From: Amaricoccus sp003258405
GTDB lineage: Bacteria; Pseudomonadota; Alphaproteobacteria; Rhodobacterales; Rhodobacteraceae
NCBI RefSeq assembly: GCF_043226085.1
Contig: NZ_CP171225.1
Span: 3,658,001-3,722,000, forward strand
DNA length: 64,000 bases
Direction of reading: 5' to 3'
Part shown: positions 17,422 through 25,590 of the stretch, in pieces
Layout: the number at the start of each line of letters is the position of its first letter
Position numbering within the stretch: the first letter of the stretch is position 1
Notes under the pieces: generated by a model
Database searches by the model: none
What the model saw: the letters and a program-made list of their open reading frames with translations, nothing else
What the model was told of the DNA's origin: nothing
Program-made: the position numbers and the translations under genes

Positions 17422-17985
17422 TCAGGCGCGCTCGACGTATTCCATGGTCTCGGTCGAGACGATGATCGCCTCGTTCTCGCCGACGAAGGGCGGCACCATG
17501 ACGCGCATGCCGTTGTCGAGGATCGCGGGCTTGAAGCTGTTGGCCGCCGTCTGGCCCTTCACCGCCGGTTCGGTCTCGGTGATGGTGCAGGTGACCTTGT
17601 CGGGCAGCTGCATCGAGAGCGCCTCGGCGTCGTAATACTCGACCTTCACGGTCATGCCGTCCTGCAGGAACGGGCGCCGCTCGCCGAGGATGTCGGCCGG
17701 GATCTCGATCTGCTCGAAGGTCTCGGCATCCATGAAGACGAGCATGCCGTCGTTCTCGTAGAGGAACTGCTGGTCCTTCTGCTCGAGCCGCACGCGCTCG
17801 ACCTTGTCCGCCGAGCGGAAGCGTTCGTTGAGCTTCGAGCCGTTGCGCAGGTTCTTCATCTCGACCTGTGCGAAGGCGCCGCCCTTGCCGGGCTTGACGT
17901 GCGCGACCTTGACGGCGACCCAGAGGCCCCCGTCATGCTCGAGGATGTTCCCGGGGCGGATCTCGTTTCCGTTTATCTTGGGCAT
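17422..17985 (-). CDS. efp: Elongation factor P
   Basis: EF-P relieves ribosomes stalled at polyproline. The protein of 187 residues starts MPKINGNEIRPG and shows the domain I tip loop VKPGKGGAF with the lysine that is modified in many species, the KLNERFRSADKVERV stretch and the C-terminal signature FVGENEAIIVSTETMEYVERA. The start at 17985 fits the family; an in-frame upstream extension to 18054 is unlikely. No EpmA/EpmB or rhamnosyl-transferase gene is nearby, so the modification route is unknown. Confidence 0.97.
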   Translation of the reverse strand: MPKINGNEIRPGNILEHDGGLWVAVKVAHVKPGKGGAFAQVEMKNLRNGSKLNERFRSADKVERVRLEQKDQQFLYENDGMLVFMDAETFEQIEIPADILGERRPFLQDGMTVKVEYYDAEALSMQLPDKVTCTITETEPAVKGQTAANSFKPAILDNGMRVMVPPFVGENEAIIVSTETMEYVERA

Positions 17986-18160
17986 GCCAATTCCCGATCC
18001 ATTCATCAGATTGAAAGCTTGCGCCGCTATAGAGAGTGGCTGCTCCCCTGGCAAGAAGCCGCGGGAGCCGGGTGCGCCGGCGGTGAGATATCCGCGGCGT
18101 CAATGGGTGGTCCGGCGCCGCGAGCGATGCGCGTGCCGACCCGTTTCCAGGGAATGAGTG

Positions 18161-19738
18161 ATGATTGCAGGAGAAGGGCGCCTCCACGAGGCACTCTCGC
18201 GGGCGCTTGCCGACCGGGGATTCGGCGAGCTCACCGATGTTCAGGACGCGGTCTGTGCCACGGAGGCGCGAAACCGCGACCTCCTCGTGCTGGCGCGCAC
18301 CGGCTCGGGCAAGACCATCGCCTTCGGCCTTGCGCTCGGAGAGATCCTGCTTGGCGGGGACGCTCCGGCCGCCGACGGTTCAGGGAAGCTCGCCGTGGTG
18401 CTCGCGCCGACCCGCGAGCTCGCCGCACAGGTGGCCGAGGAACTCGCAGGCCTCTACCGCCATACCGCGCTGCGCCTTCTGCTCTGCGCCGGGGGGCAGG
18501 ACCCGGAGGCGCAGGGCCGCGCCCTGCAGGAAGGCGTCGATGTGCTCGTTGGCACCCCGGGGCGGGTCCGCGAACAGATCCGCCGCGGCACGCTGGATCC
18601 GGCGCGCTGCGCCTGCCTCGTGCTCGACGAGGCCGACGAGCTGCTCGCCGCCGAATTCGAGGCCGATATCGAGCCGCTGCTCGCCCGGAACCGTGAGGCG
18701 GCGCGCCGGATCCTGCTCTTCTCCGCCACCATCACGCCGGGCATCGAGGCGCTGGCCCGCACGGTGCTCGAGGATCCCCTCCGGATCGACCTTGCCGGCG
18801 CGGGCGAGCGGCTGTCGCAGATCGAGCTTCAGGGGATCGCCGTCGCGCCGGTCGAGCGCGACCAGACCATCGCCCGGCTCCTCCGCCTGCACCACCCGGC
18901 CAGCGCCATCGTGTTCTGCAACCGCCGGCAATGCGCCGGCCGGCTCGCGGCCAAGCTCCAGCGCCGCGGCTTTCAGGTGGTGACGCTGTCCGGCGGCTTG
19001 CGGCCGGCCGAGCGGATGGCCGGCATGGCCCGCCTCAACCAGGGGGCGGCGCGGGTCTGCGTGGCGACGGACGTCGCGGCGCGCGGGCTCGATGTGCGCC
19101 ATATCGAGCTGGTGATCCATGCGGGCCTGCCCGACAACGAGCGCCTGCTGCTGCACCGCTCGGGCCGGGCGGGGCGGGGCGGCCAGTCGGGACGCGCCGT
19201 TCTCGTCGTCGCACCGGCCGAGCGCCGCCGGGCCGAGCGGTTCGCGCGCGGCCTCGGCCGAAGCGTCGACTGGCTGGTGCCGCCGGGTGTCGCCGCGATC
19301 CGCGATGCCGATCTCGAGCGCCTCGGGCATGACCCGGTGTTCTCCGGCGAGGCGGGCGACTACGACCGCAGCGTCGCCGAGGCGCTTCGCACGCGCTTCT
19401 CGGACGAGGCCATCTCGCTGGCCTGCGCCCAGCTCTGGCGCCATGTCCAGCCGCTGGCGGAGGATCTCGGCACCGGCACCGCGAGTCCGGCCCGCGCTCT
19501 GCCCCGCCATGCCTTCGCCTGGCTCTCGATCGAGACCGGCGCGCTCACCCGGGCCGACATGGGCGATGTGCTCCGCCTCATCTGCAACGCCACGGGGCTC
19601 GCGCGCGATGCGGTCGGCCGCATCCATGTCGGGCAGGGGACATCGCGCTTCGAGCTGCCGCGCACCGAGGTCGAGGGGGTGCTGGCACGCGCCGCCGACG
19701 CGCCGGGGCCGCGCATCTGGCAGGCGGGCGGCGGCTGA
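18161..19738 (+). CDS. DEAD-box RNA helicase
   Basis: A 525-residue ATP-dependent RNA helicase with all core motifs in order: ARTGSGKT (I), PTRELAAQ (Ia), GTPGRV (Ib), VLDEADELL (II), SATI (III), IVFCNRRQCAG (IV), ATDVAARGLDV (V) and HRSGRAGRGG (VI). After about residue 370 a C-terminal domain contains GRIHVGQGTSRFELPRTEVEGVL, which resembles the DbpA/CsdA RNA-binding domain that docks on ribosomal RNA. ATG 18161 is used; an adjacent GTG at 18158 would add one residue. Divergent from efp. Confidence 0.93.
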   Translation: MIAGEGRLHEALSRALADRGFGELTDVQDAVCATEARNRDLLVLARTGSGKTIAFGLALGEILLGGDAPAADGSGKLAVVLAPTRELAAQVAEELAGLYRHTALRLLLCAGGQDPEAQGRALQEGVDVLVGTPGRVREQIRRGTLDPARCACLVLDEADELLAAEFEADIEPLLARNREAARRILLFSATITPGIEALARTVLEDPLRIDLAGAGERLSQIELQGIAVAPVERDQTIARLLRLHHPASAIVFCNRRQCAGRLAAKLQRRGFQVVTLSGGLRPAERMAGMARLNQGAARVCVATDVAARGLDVRHIELVIHAGLPDNERLLLHRSGRAGRGGQSGRAVLVVAPAERRRAERFARGLGRSVDWLVPPGVAAIRDADLERLGHDPVFSGEAGDYDRSVAEALRTRFSDEAISLACAQLWRHVQPLAEDLGTGTASPARALPRHAFAWLSIETGALTRADMGDVLRLICNATGLARDAVGRIHVGQGTSRFELPRTEVEGVLARAADAPGPRIWQAGGG

Positions 19739-19759
19739 GGCCCCGCCCGCGCGCCGCCC

Positions 19760-21208
19760 TTACTTCCCGGCGCGCAGGCTCTCCGGAGCCGCGCCGGTTT
19801 CCATCCAGCTCTCGAGCGCCCCGAGCGGGTCGAGGCTCGCCTGGCTGATGCCGCCGGGCCCCGGCGCGATTCCGCAATGGTCCATGCCGGGGATCATGTA
19901 GAGCCGCACATGCTCCGCCAGCGCGTCCGCGCCCCCGGCCGCCGCCTCCGCCGCTTCGTGCCAGGCGATGGTCTTGTAGGGGGTGACGATCGCATCGGCC
20001 CAGCCGTGCCAGACGATCATCTTGCCCCCCGCGGCGCGGAAGGCGCCGAGATCCGGGTCATCCGAATTGTAGACCGCCGCCATGGTCGCGAGCCGCGGCG
20101 GATCGGTGTCGAAATCGAAATCGAGCGGCGTCCATTCCGGGCCCGGATCGGTCGGAAACGCCATGTAGCTGCCGAATCCCTTGGCAAAGAGCGGCACGAG
20201 CGCGGGCGCGCCCGCCTCGGAGCCGGTGAGCCAGGTCGGCCAGAACGGCTCGGACCCCTCCGGAATGCCGCCCGGATAGAGCGGCTCGCCCGCGCCGTTG
20301 ACCGGCCCCTGCCGCCAGGCCGCCACCACGTCGAGCTCTTCCGGGGTGAGGCATTCGTTGCCGCCGCCCTCCGCGCCGCAGGCGAGCGGGGAGAGATCGA
20401 CCTCGCAGGCGCGCGGATCGGCGATCAGCCCGTCTTCGGCCCCGTCCACACCATCGCATTGCGCCATCACCGCATCGCCGATCAGCCCGACCTTGCCGGG
20501 TTTCAGGATCTGCGTGCCGTCGGGCGCGGTATTGGCCTGGGTGACCCAGGACATCGCCGTCGCGACCAGCCCGGTATAGTCGAGCGCGGGGGCGCCCGAG
20601 ATGATGCCCTGGAAGAGATCGGGGTATTTCAGCGCCGCCATGTTGGCCATGCGCCCGCCGGTGGAGCAGCCCTGGAAGATCGCGCCGCCCGATCCCTCGC
20701 CATAGAAGGCCGAGATCAGCGCCTGCGCCACCCGGTGCGTCTCGCCGATCGAGCGCCAGCCCCAGTCGCGCTCGGCATTCGGATTGGCATCGGCCCAGTC
20801 CGCGTCGATGACCGACAGCCCGTGATGGCCGCTGTCCGAGGTCGCGGTGGCGTATCCCTTCGCAAGCCCCGGCCCCATGGCGTTGATGAAGCCGCCGGAG
20901 GCATCGGCGCGGCCGAGAATGCCGCAGAACCCGCCGCAGCCGGTCTGGTAGTATTTTCCGTTCCAGCCCTCGAGCGGCAGCCGCACCTCGATCGAGATCG
21001 CGGGCAGGGCGGTCGCGCGCACCTCGCAATAGGCCGGAAGCCCGCCCGCCGCCGCGATCTCGCGCGCGGAGGTGACATGGGCCGCGTCGAGCACGACGCC
21101 GCCGAGCGCGGCACAGGCCTCCGGCGGGGCGGTCTCGGCAAAGGCCGCAGGCGCGGCGGCAATGGCAAGGAGGGTGAGTGTCGGCAGGCGCAGGCCCCTG
21201 AGCTCCAT
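19760..21208 (-). CDS. Tannase/feruloyl esterase family exported hydrolase
   Basis: A 482-residue exported protein of the tannase/feruloyl esterase family (alpha/beta hydrolase). A signal peptide of about 23 residues ends at AFAETAPP. The nucleophile serine is in GCSTGGRMA, the histidine in GMDHCG near the C-terminus and the aspartate in the WADAIVTPYKT region. Adjacent cysteines near Ser (GCS) and His (HCG) fit the disulfide that joins them in the family. ATG 21208 is chosen over two upstream in-frame starts because GGGGAG lies 6 bases before it and the signal peptide then begins at once. Likely substrate: aromatic acid esters; exact substrate unknown. Confidence 0.9.
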   Translation of the reverse strand: MELRGLRLPTLTLLAIAAAPAAFAETAPPEACAALGGVVLDAAHVTSAREIAAAGGLPAYCEVRATALPAISIEVRLPLEGWNGKYYQTGCGGFCGILGRADASGGFINAMGPGLAKGYATATSDSGHHGLSVIDADWADANPNAERDWGWRSIGETHRVAQALISAFYGEGSGGAIFQGCSTGGRMANMAALKYPDLFQGIISGAPALDYTGLVATAMSWVTQANTAPDGTQILKPGKVGLIGDAVMAQCDGVDGAEDGLIADPRACEVDLSPLACGAEGGGNECLTPEELDVVAAWRQGPVNGAGEPLYPGGIPEGSEPFWPTWLTGSEAGAPALVPLFAKGFGSYMAFPTDPGPEWTPLDFDFDTDPPRLATMAAVYNSDDPDLGAFRAAGGKMIVWHGWADAIVTPYKTIAWHEAAEAAAGGADALAEHVRLYMIPGMDHCGIAPGPGGISQASLDPLGALESWMETGAAPESLRAGK

Positions 21209-21666
21209 CGGTGTCTCCCCGGATCGGTTCATCTCCGGGAGCACGCTATGCGATTGTCAGGGCGCCGTCATCCGCCAAGCCCGGCGCCGCCGGAGCAGGC
21301 CGGCGATCCCGTTCCGCAGTATTGAGAGTCGATCTGATTTGTACGTCCGGCCCTCGCCAGCCCCTCGAAAGCATGCGGACTGATCTGGGATCGGCAACGA
21401 AAATACCCTTTCCGTCAAAAGCTTGATCTGGGAAGATACAGCCCGAAGGGCAGCAATGCCGACCTTGCTGCCGTTCGTTGCGGGCGCAACATGCCCTGAA
21501 GCTCTCTCTCACGGCAACCCATCCGTTCGGATGTGGGCCGGACCTTTGCGGTGCCACCGATGAATGGCGAGTCGATGACCAAAGCGGAATTTTGCAAGGA
21601 AGTTGCGATCGGCAACAGATCGGAATCATACTCAGGTTTAGTGCCCGGGCTCAATCGGGGGAGGCA
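21209..21666. other. Intergenic region without a recognisable gene, left edge of AT-richer island
   Basis: About 460 bases. The first hundred bases have ordinary GC; after about 21310 the composition becomes visibly richer in A and T. The short frames here have no start context or family resemblance. I see no transposase remnant, tRNA or terminal repeat. Confidence 0.5.
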
Positions 21667-22025
21667 ATGAGAAATGCGGTTGAAGGCGTCCTGCATGAGT
21701 ACGCAAACTGTTCTGGGTGCGCCAAACGACCCGAGAAGTGGTGGTGGGTCTTGTTTGTGTCCTTTCTTCTCTTTCTGAAACGCCTGGGCGACTATGCCGT
21801 GATCATGCCGCTGTTCAGTGCACCGAGGCTCAGCGCCGGAACAGCCAGCCGTTGAACGTGGTGGCTGCGCTCGTCGCGCTTCTGACCTCGCGTGCTGTCG
21901 GGGAGCGGCGGCTGCATGACACCGGGCGGAGTTGCTATTGGCTGCTTGCGGGGCTGTTTCCGCTAGTCGGTATATTGGTCCTGCTCTACATCTGCCTACA
22001 ACCGAGAACCGAGGGTAGTCGTTGA
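21667..22025 (+). pseudogene. Broken DUF805 family membrane protein
   Basis: DUF805 proteins are small inner-membrane proteins of unknown role. The first frame (ATG 21667 after GGGGGAGG) gives the family N-terminus, MRNAVEGVLHEYANCSG then a WWWVLFVSF membrane segment, and runs to a stop at 21855. The typical C-terminal half (LLTSRAVGERRLHDTGRS, then WLLAGLFPLVGILVLL) is in another frame and ends at 22025. A frameshift somewhere around 21800-21860, probably with loss of the middle membrane segments, and an early stop after QPRTEGSR indicate a dead gene. A sequencing error could explain the shift but not the shortened middle. Confidence 0.7.
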
Positions 22026-22073
22026 CAGGACCGCACCCTTCGCGTCGGGTCCTGGCAGGGAGTAAATCGAAAC

Positions 22074-22280
22074 ATGCGCCTCATTCAGACCGTTCTTATC
22101 TGTGGCAGCCTTGCGATAATGGCTGGCTGCACAACTGAAGAGTTCACCACTGCCTATACCAACGCGGCATTGGCGCCGTCCGGTCCGACGCCGGAGCAGC
22201 AAATGGACAGCGATATCAGGCGCGCGGGACAGGAGGCGGTCGACGGTGTGGACACATCGGACTTCGGTGCACTCGAATAG
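22074..22280 (+). CDS. Small predicted lipoprotein
   Basis: A 68-residue product with a short hydrophobic signal and lipobox IMAGC (cysteine at residue 19), then a polar acidic tail with TPEQQMDSDIRRAGQEA. GGGAG lies about 11 bases before ATG 22074. No family recognised. It ends 15 bases before the channel-like gene, so the two are probably co-transcribed; a role as an accessory of that protein is only a guess. Confidence 0.6.
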   Translation: MRLIQTVLICGSLAIMAGCTTEEFTTAYTNAALAPSGPTPEQQMDSDIRRAGQEAVDGVDTSDFGALE

Positions 22281-22295
22281 CATCGGATAATTTCC

Positions 22296-23276
22296 GTGAG
22301 ATGCCCGTTCACTGCTCGTCGAAGACTAGGGTCCGCCTTGCTGTTCACGGCAATCATGCTGATGGATTGCGTCTGGTCCACCAAAATGACGCACGCGCAA
22401 TCCACGCCAGATGAGGTTCGCGTCGGGATTTTCGTGACGTCCATCTCGGCGATAGAGCCGCGCGACGGCAGCTTCCGCATTGCCGGCTACCTTTGGTTTG
22501 TGGATCCATCTGGCACGTTCGATACGGAGAGAGATTTCGAGTTTCTCGCGCGCACTGCGACGCATGAAACCTTCGCTCGTAAGATCCTCCCTGGAGGAGA
22601 GATCTACACAGCCATTTCTTTCGATGCGGTCGTCGATCATGCCTTCAACGTGCGCAACTACCCGTTCGATGCGCAAACCCTGACCCTCCACGTCGAATCT
22701 GCGCGAAGCACTGCCACACGGATCTTTGTGCCGGATCGAGAGAGTTCACAGATAGCCCAGTTCGTCAGGGCCCCCGGTTGGCGCGTCGAGTCCTTACTCC
22801 TCGATGACAGTCTCGAGACTTATGATACGGATTTCGGATATCGGACCGAGAAACCGGTCTTCTCCCGGCTCGAAATCGGGATCGGTATCCAGAGAAATCT
22901 CTCGCCCTTCCTGCTGGAGAAGTTCACGGGATTCTTCGTGGCGTTGGCCATCACTGCGCTGGTGCTCATTGTTCCCGTGCAGGAGCTTGGCACGCGGGTC
23001 GGCATGACGACAGGCTCGGTCTTCGCTGCGGTATTCAATCGTTACAGAATGGAAGACGCGATTGGGTTCGATGCCGTATTCGGGATCGCCGATCAAATCT
23101 CCCTGCTAACCTTCAGCGCAATCCTTCAGATTCTCGTTCTCTCTCTGGTAACGCATAACCTTTGCCAGAGGCGTCGGCTCGAGGTTGCACAGCGTGTCGA
23201 CCATCGGGCAGGGGCAGCGATCATCATTCTTCACATGATCCTGATCGCTATCGCCTTTGCGGCTGCAATGACCTGA
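22296..23276 (+). CDS. Predicted prokaryotic pentameric ligand-gated ion channel homologue (Cys-loop receptor superfamily)
   Basis: A 326-residue protein with a signal peptide (about 1-35, ending THAQS), an extracellular beta-rich domain (about 38-200) and four membrane segments (about 209-228, 231-250, 260-286, 305-325). The receptor signatures are visible: VRVGIFVTSISAIEPRDGSF, GYLWFVDP, and NYPFDAQTLTLHVES (the Y/F-P-F-D motif before the fourth strand). The pore-lining region would be GTRVGMTTGSVFAAVFNRYR. The Cys-loop cysteine pair is absent, as in bacterial members such as GLIC and ELIC. GTG 22296 is used because it yields the full signal peptide. Ligand and ion unknown. Base composition is clearly lower in GC than neighbours, suggesting transfer. 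Confidence 0.75.
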   Translation: MRCPFTARRRLGSALLFTAIMLMDCVWSTKMTHAQSTPDEVRVGIFVTSISAIEPRDGSFRIAGYLWFVDPSGTFDTERDFEFLARTATHETFARKILPGGEIYTAISFDAVVDHAFNVRNYPFDAQTLTLHVESARSTATRIFVPDRESSQIAQFVRAPGWRVESLLLDDSLETYDTDFGYRTEKPVFSRLEIGIGIQRNLSPFLLEKFTGFFVALAITALVLIVPVQELGTRVGMTTGSVFAAVFNRYRMEDAIGFDAVFGIADQISLLTFSAILQILVLSLVTHNLCQRRRLEVAQRVDHRAGAAIIILHMILIAIAFAAAMT

Positions 23277-23709
23277 CGTGGTCTTTGCAGTATCCTGGGC
23301 AAGAGTGCAGAAAGAGCTCGTCACCGCCCTTCGACGCGCCAACGGTGAATAGCTGCTTCCGGGTCGGGGAAGATCCTGCACGAGCCAAGCCCCTATGCAT
23401 CGTGACTGACCGCTTTGCGCAGGTCGTGCCAGTTGGCCACTCGGGGCCGAACGACCTGAAAGCCGCGCATTGCTGGCGCCCGCATGGCTCCCAGCAACGT
23501 CAAGAAGGGCTCCAGGCCGACCTTTAGGGTTTCCTGAAGCGGCGCACCCGTGTCTCGAGTGCAGACAACGTATTTTGCCTTCCTGTGGTGGGCAAACCGA
23601 GCTGGAACTCCGCCGTGGCAGGCCGGGAAAAGTCGGGATCGCCGGGGCAGGGCCGGCGATCCCTTTCCGCAGGGGACAGGTGCGGCGGCTTTCGCCACCG
23701 CGCCGCAGG
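23277..23709. other. Intergenic region without a supported gene, right edge of island
   Basis: About 430 bases between the channel homologue and the small secreted protein. Open frames cross it on both strands, but none has a plausible start, ribosome-binding site or family match. It may hold gene debris: the minus frame near 23393-23590 reads through without stops but is not recognisable. Confidence 0.45.
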
Positions 23710-23925
23710 TCAGTCGTTGTCCGCGCGGATATGCAGCACTTCGTTGACCGTCTTGCCCGAGGCTTCCGCCGGGGTCAGGCCGGTGTGGGCGATCAGCTGG
23801 GTGAACGCCGCTTCCGAGATCTTGCCACTCGCGAGCTTCTGGCCCAGCGTTTCCGCTCCGGCGATCGAGGCGGTACCGGCGGCGAGAACGGCGGCAAGTG
23901 CGAGGCTGCGTGCAATGGTCTTCAT
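23710..23925 (-). CDS. Small secreted protein, unknown function
   Basis: A 71-residue protein with a textbook signal peptide (MKTIARSLALAAVLAAGTASIAGAE, cleavage near residue 24) and a mature part of about 47 residues, LGQKLASGKISEAAFTQLIAHTGLTPAEASGKTVNEV. The mature part resembles no family I can name, and it has no cysteine. AAGGAG precedes ATG 23925 at good distance. It is transcribed away from a TetR gene and an exact palindromic operator lies 47 bases upstream, next to a TATATA stretch, so it is probably repressed by that TetR. Confidence 0.75.
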   Translation of the reverse strand: MKTIARSLALAAVLAAGTASIAGAETLGQKLASGKISEAAFTQLIAHTGLTPAEASGKTVNEVLHIRADND

Positions 23926-23971
23926 GAGAAGTCTCCTTCGCTTGGCCAGCCGGTGGGCCGGCCCTATATAT

Positions 23972-23990
23972 AAACGAAACCGTTTCGTTT
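23972..23990. promoter_or_regulatory. TetR-type operator, site 1 (perfect 9-1-9 palindrome)
   Basis: AAACGAAAC-C-GTTTCGTTT, perfectly symmetric. It adjoins the TATATA stretch (about 23965-23971) in front of the small secreted protein gene, where a bound repressor would block initiation. Centre at 23981, 57 bases from the centre of site 2. Confidence 0.85.
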
Positions 23991-24028
23991 GATTCTTTGT
24001 AGCGCTGCGTCGCGGATCGTGCAAGACA

Positions 24029-24047
24029 AAACGAAACGGTTTTGTTT
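24029..24047. promoter_or_regulatory. TetR-type operator, site 2 (one mismatch)
   Basis: AAACGAAAC-G-GTTTTGTTT, the same half-site as site 1 with one base changed in the right arm. It lies just before the TetR gene and ends 12 bases before its AAAGGAGG, consistent with autoregulation. Centre at 24038. Confidence 0.85.
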
Positions 24048-24074
24048 CTTCTTGAGCGCAAAGGAGGCGCCCGA

Positions 24075-24815
24075 TTGTGGACAATGCCGTGGAGTGTCGG
24101 TAACTTGCTCGTGAACAATGATGTGTTTGAACCCATGAACCAGCCAGACCGAGGGCCGCGGGACCCCGTCGAGCCAGATCTCACCGCCGGAGCGACCCGC
24201 GCGGAGCGCAAGCTCTCCCAGATCCTCGACGGCGCCCGCGCCGTCTTCTGCGAACAGGGTTTCGGCGGCGCCAGCGTCGACGACATCGCCCGCCGCGCCG
24301 GCATCTCCAAGGCGACGATGTACCGCTACTTCCCGGACAAGGCGGCGATCTATGCCGAGGTGCTGCGCCGGGACTGTCAGCGCCAGGCGATGCTGATGGA
24401 GCCCTGCACCCAGCGCCTGCCGCTCGAGGAACACCTCATGGAGCACGCGCGGCGCTACCTCCACCTCATCGTCTCGCCCTTCATGCAGGACGTGTTCCGC
24501 GCCGCGGTCGCCGAGTCGGGCCGCACCCCGGAATTCGGTCGCGACTTCTACGCCTCCGGCCCCGACAAGGGCCGCATGATGGTTGCCCCGATTCTGCGCG
24601 CCGCCGCCGAGCGCGGCGAGATCGCGATCGAGGATGCCGATTTCGCCGCCAACCAGTTCTTCGCGCTCTGCGCGGCGGAGGTGTTCTACAAATCGCTCTT
24701 CGGGGTGGTGGATGCCTTCCCCGAGGAAGAGCTCGAGGAAAAGGCCCGCGTCGCCGTCACGACCTTCCTCCGCGCGCACGCGCCCGCGAAGGGCGCAGGC
24801 CCGGACACCGCCTGA
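24075..24815 (+). CDS. TetR/AcrR family transcriptional regulator
   Basis: A regulator of 246 residues from TTG 24075. The N-terminal HTH reads ILDGARAVFCEQGFGGASVDDIARRAGISKATMYRYFPDK in two pieces around the helix-turn; the C-terminal two-thirds are a ligand-binding helical domain with SPFMQDVFRAAVAE. TTG 24075 is taken because AAAGGAGG lies 7 bases upstream; ATG 24084 and ATG 24135 (giving MNQPDRGP) are alternatives, the last being the more usual length. Divergent from the small secreted protein with two palindromic operators between. Confidence 0.88.
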   Translation: MWTMPWSVGNLLVNNDVFEPMNQPDRGPRDPVEPDLTAGATRAERKLSQILDGARAVFCEQGFGGASVDDIARRAGISKATMYRYFPDKAAIYAEVLRRDCQRQAMLMEPCTQRLPLEEHLMEHARRYLHLIVSPFMQDVFRAAVAESGRTPEFGRDFYASGPDKGRMMVAPILRAAAERGEIAIEDADFAANQFFALCAAEVFYKSLFGVVDAFPEEELEEKARVAVTTFLRAHAPAKGAGPDTA

Positions 24816-24819
24816 GCTC

Positions 24820-25590
24820 TCAGCCGGCGGCCTTCGCCGCCTTCGGCGTCTTCGCGGCGGGCTTGCGCCGGCGCGCGGGCTTGCGCTTCAGCCGCATCCG
24901 CGGCCCCTGCGGCCCCTGGCGGTCGATCTCGAACTGCGGGATCGCCGCGACCAGATCGCTCAGCTTGCCATGGCCGAAGGTGCGCGCGTCGAACTCGGGC
25001 GAGAGGTTGTTGAGCCGCTGCCCCACGGTCCCGAGCCGGAACCAGCCGTCGGCATCCTCCTCGAGCTCGCCGATCGCCTTCTCCAGCAGCGGCAGCGCCT
25101 CGGTCACCGGCGTTGCCTTCTTCGCCTTCGCCCCCGCCGCATCGCCGGTCACGAAGTTCTCGGTGAAGATGAACCGGGTGCAGGCCTGCCGGAACGCCTC
25201 CGGGGTCTTCTGCTGGCCGATGCCGTAGACATCCATGCCCTGCTCGCGCAGCCGCGCCGCCAGCCGGGTGAAATCGCTGTCGGAGGAGACGAGACAGAAG
25301 CCGTCGAACCGGCCCGAATGCATCAGGTCCATCGCATCGATCACCAGGGTGATGTCCGAGGAATTCTTGCCGGTGGTATAGGCGAACTGCTGCTGCGGCA
25401 GGATCGCGTGGCGGGCGAGGATCTCCGCCCAGCCCCGGAGATGGTTGTCGGAGAAATCGCCATAGATCCGCCTGAGGCTCGCCTCGCCGATCTTCGCCAC
25501 CTCGTCGAAGAGCCCGTCGGCGATCTTCGGCGAGGCATTGTCGGCATCGATCAGCACCGCCAGCCGCTTCACCCGCTCCTCGCCCGCCAT
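24820..25590 (-). CDS. NYN domain protein with C-terminal OST-HTH/LOTUS domain
   Basis: A 256-residue protein. Residues about 7-150 are a NYN (PIN-like) nuclease domain with the acidic residues of LAVLIDADNAS, DAMDLMHSGR and VSSDSDFTRL; residues about 165-230 fit an OST-HTH/LOTUS domain (LLEKAIGELEEDADGWFRLGTVGQRL), often RNA- or G-quadruplex-binding. The tail is very basic (KRKPARRRKPAAK). RNA cleavage is the expected activity by family. The start overlaps the stop of the lytic transglycosylase gene by one base, so it is translated from the same mRNA. Confidence 0.9.
   Translation of the reverse strand: MAGEERVKRLAVLIDADNASPKIADGLFDEVAKIGEASLRRIYGDFSDNHLRGWAEILARHAILPQQQFAYTTGKNSSDITLVIDAMDLMHSGRFDGFCLVSSDSDFTRLAARLREQGMDVYGIGQQKTPEAFRQACTRFIFTENFVTGDAAGAKAKKATPVTEALPLLEKAIGELEEDADGWFRLGTVGQRLNNLSPEFDARTFGHGKLSDLVAAIPQFEIDRQGPQGPRMRLKRKPARRRKPAAKTPKAAKAAG

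Noticed and set aside
23393..24310. Minus-strand frame of 305 codons across the small secreted gene and TetR gene
   Set aside because: It runs through both operators and the TetR HTH on the opposite strand; no start context or family match. The part at 23393-23590 could be gene debris but cannot be assigned.
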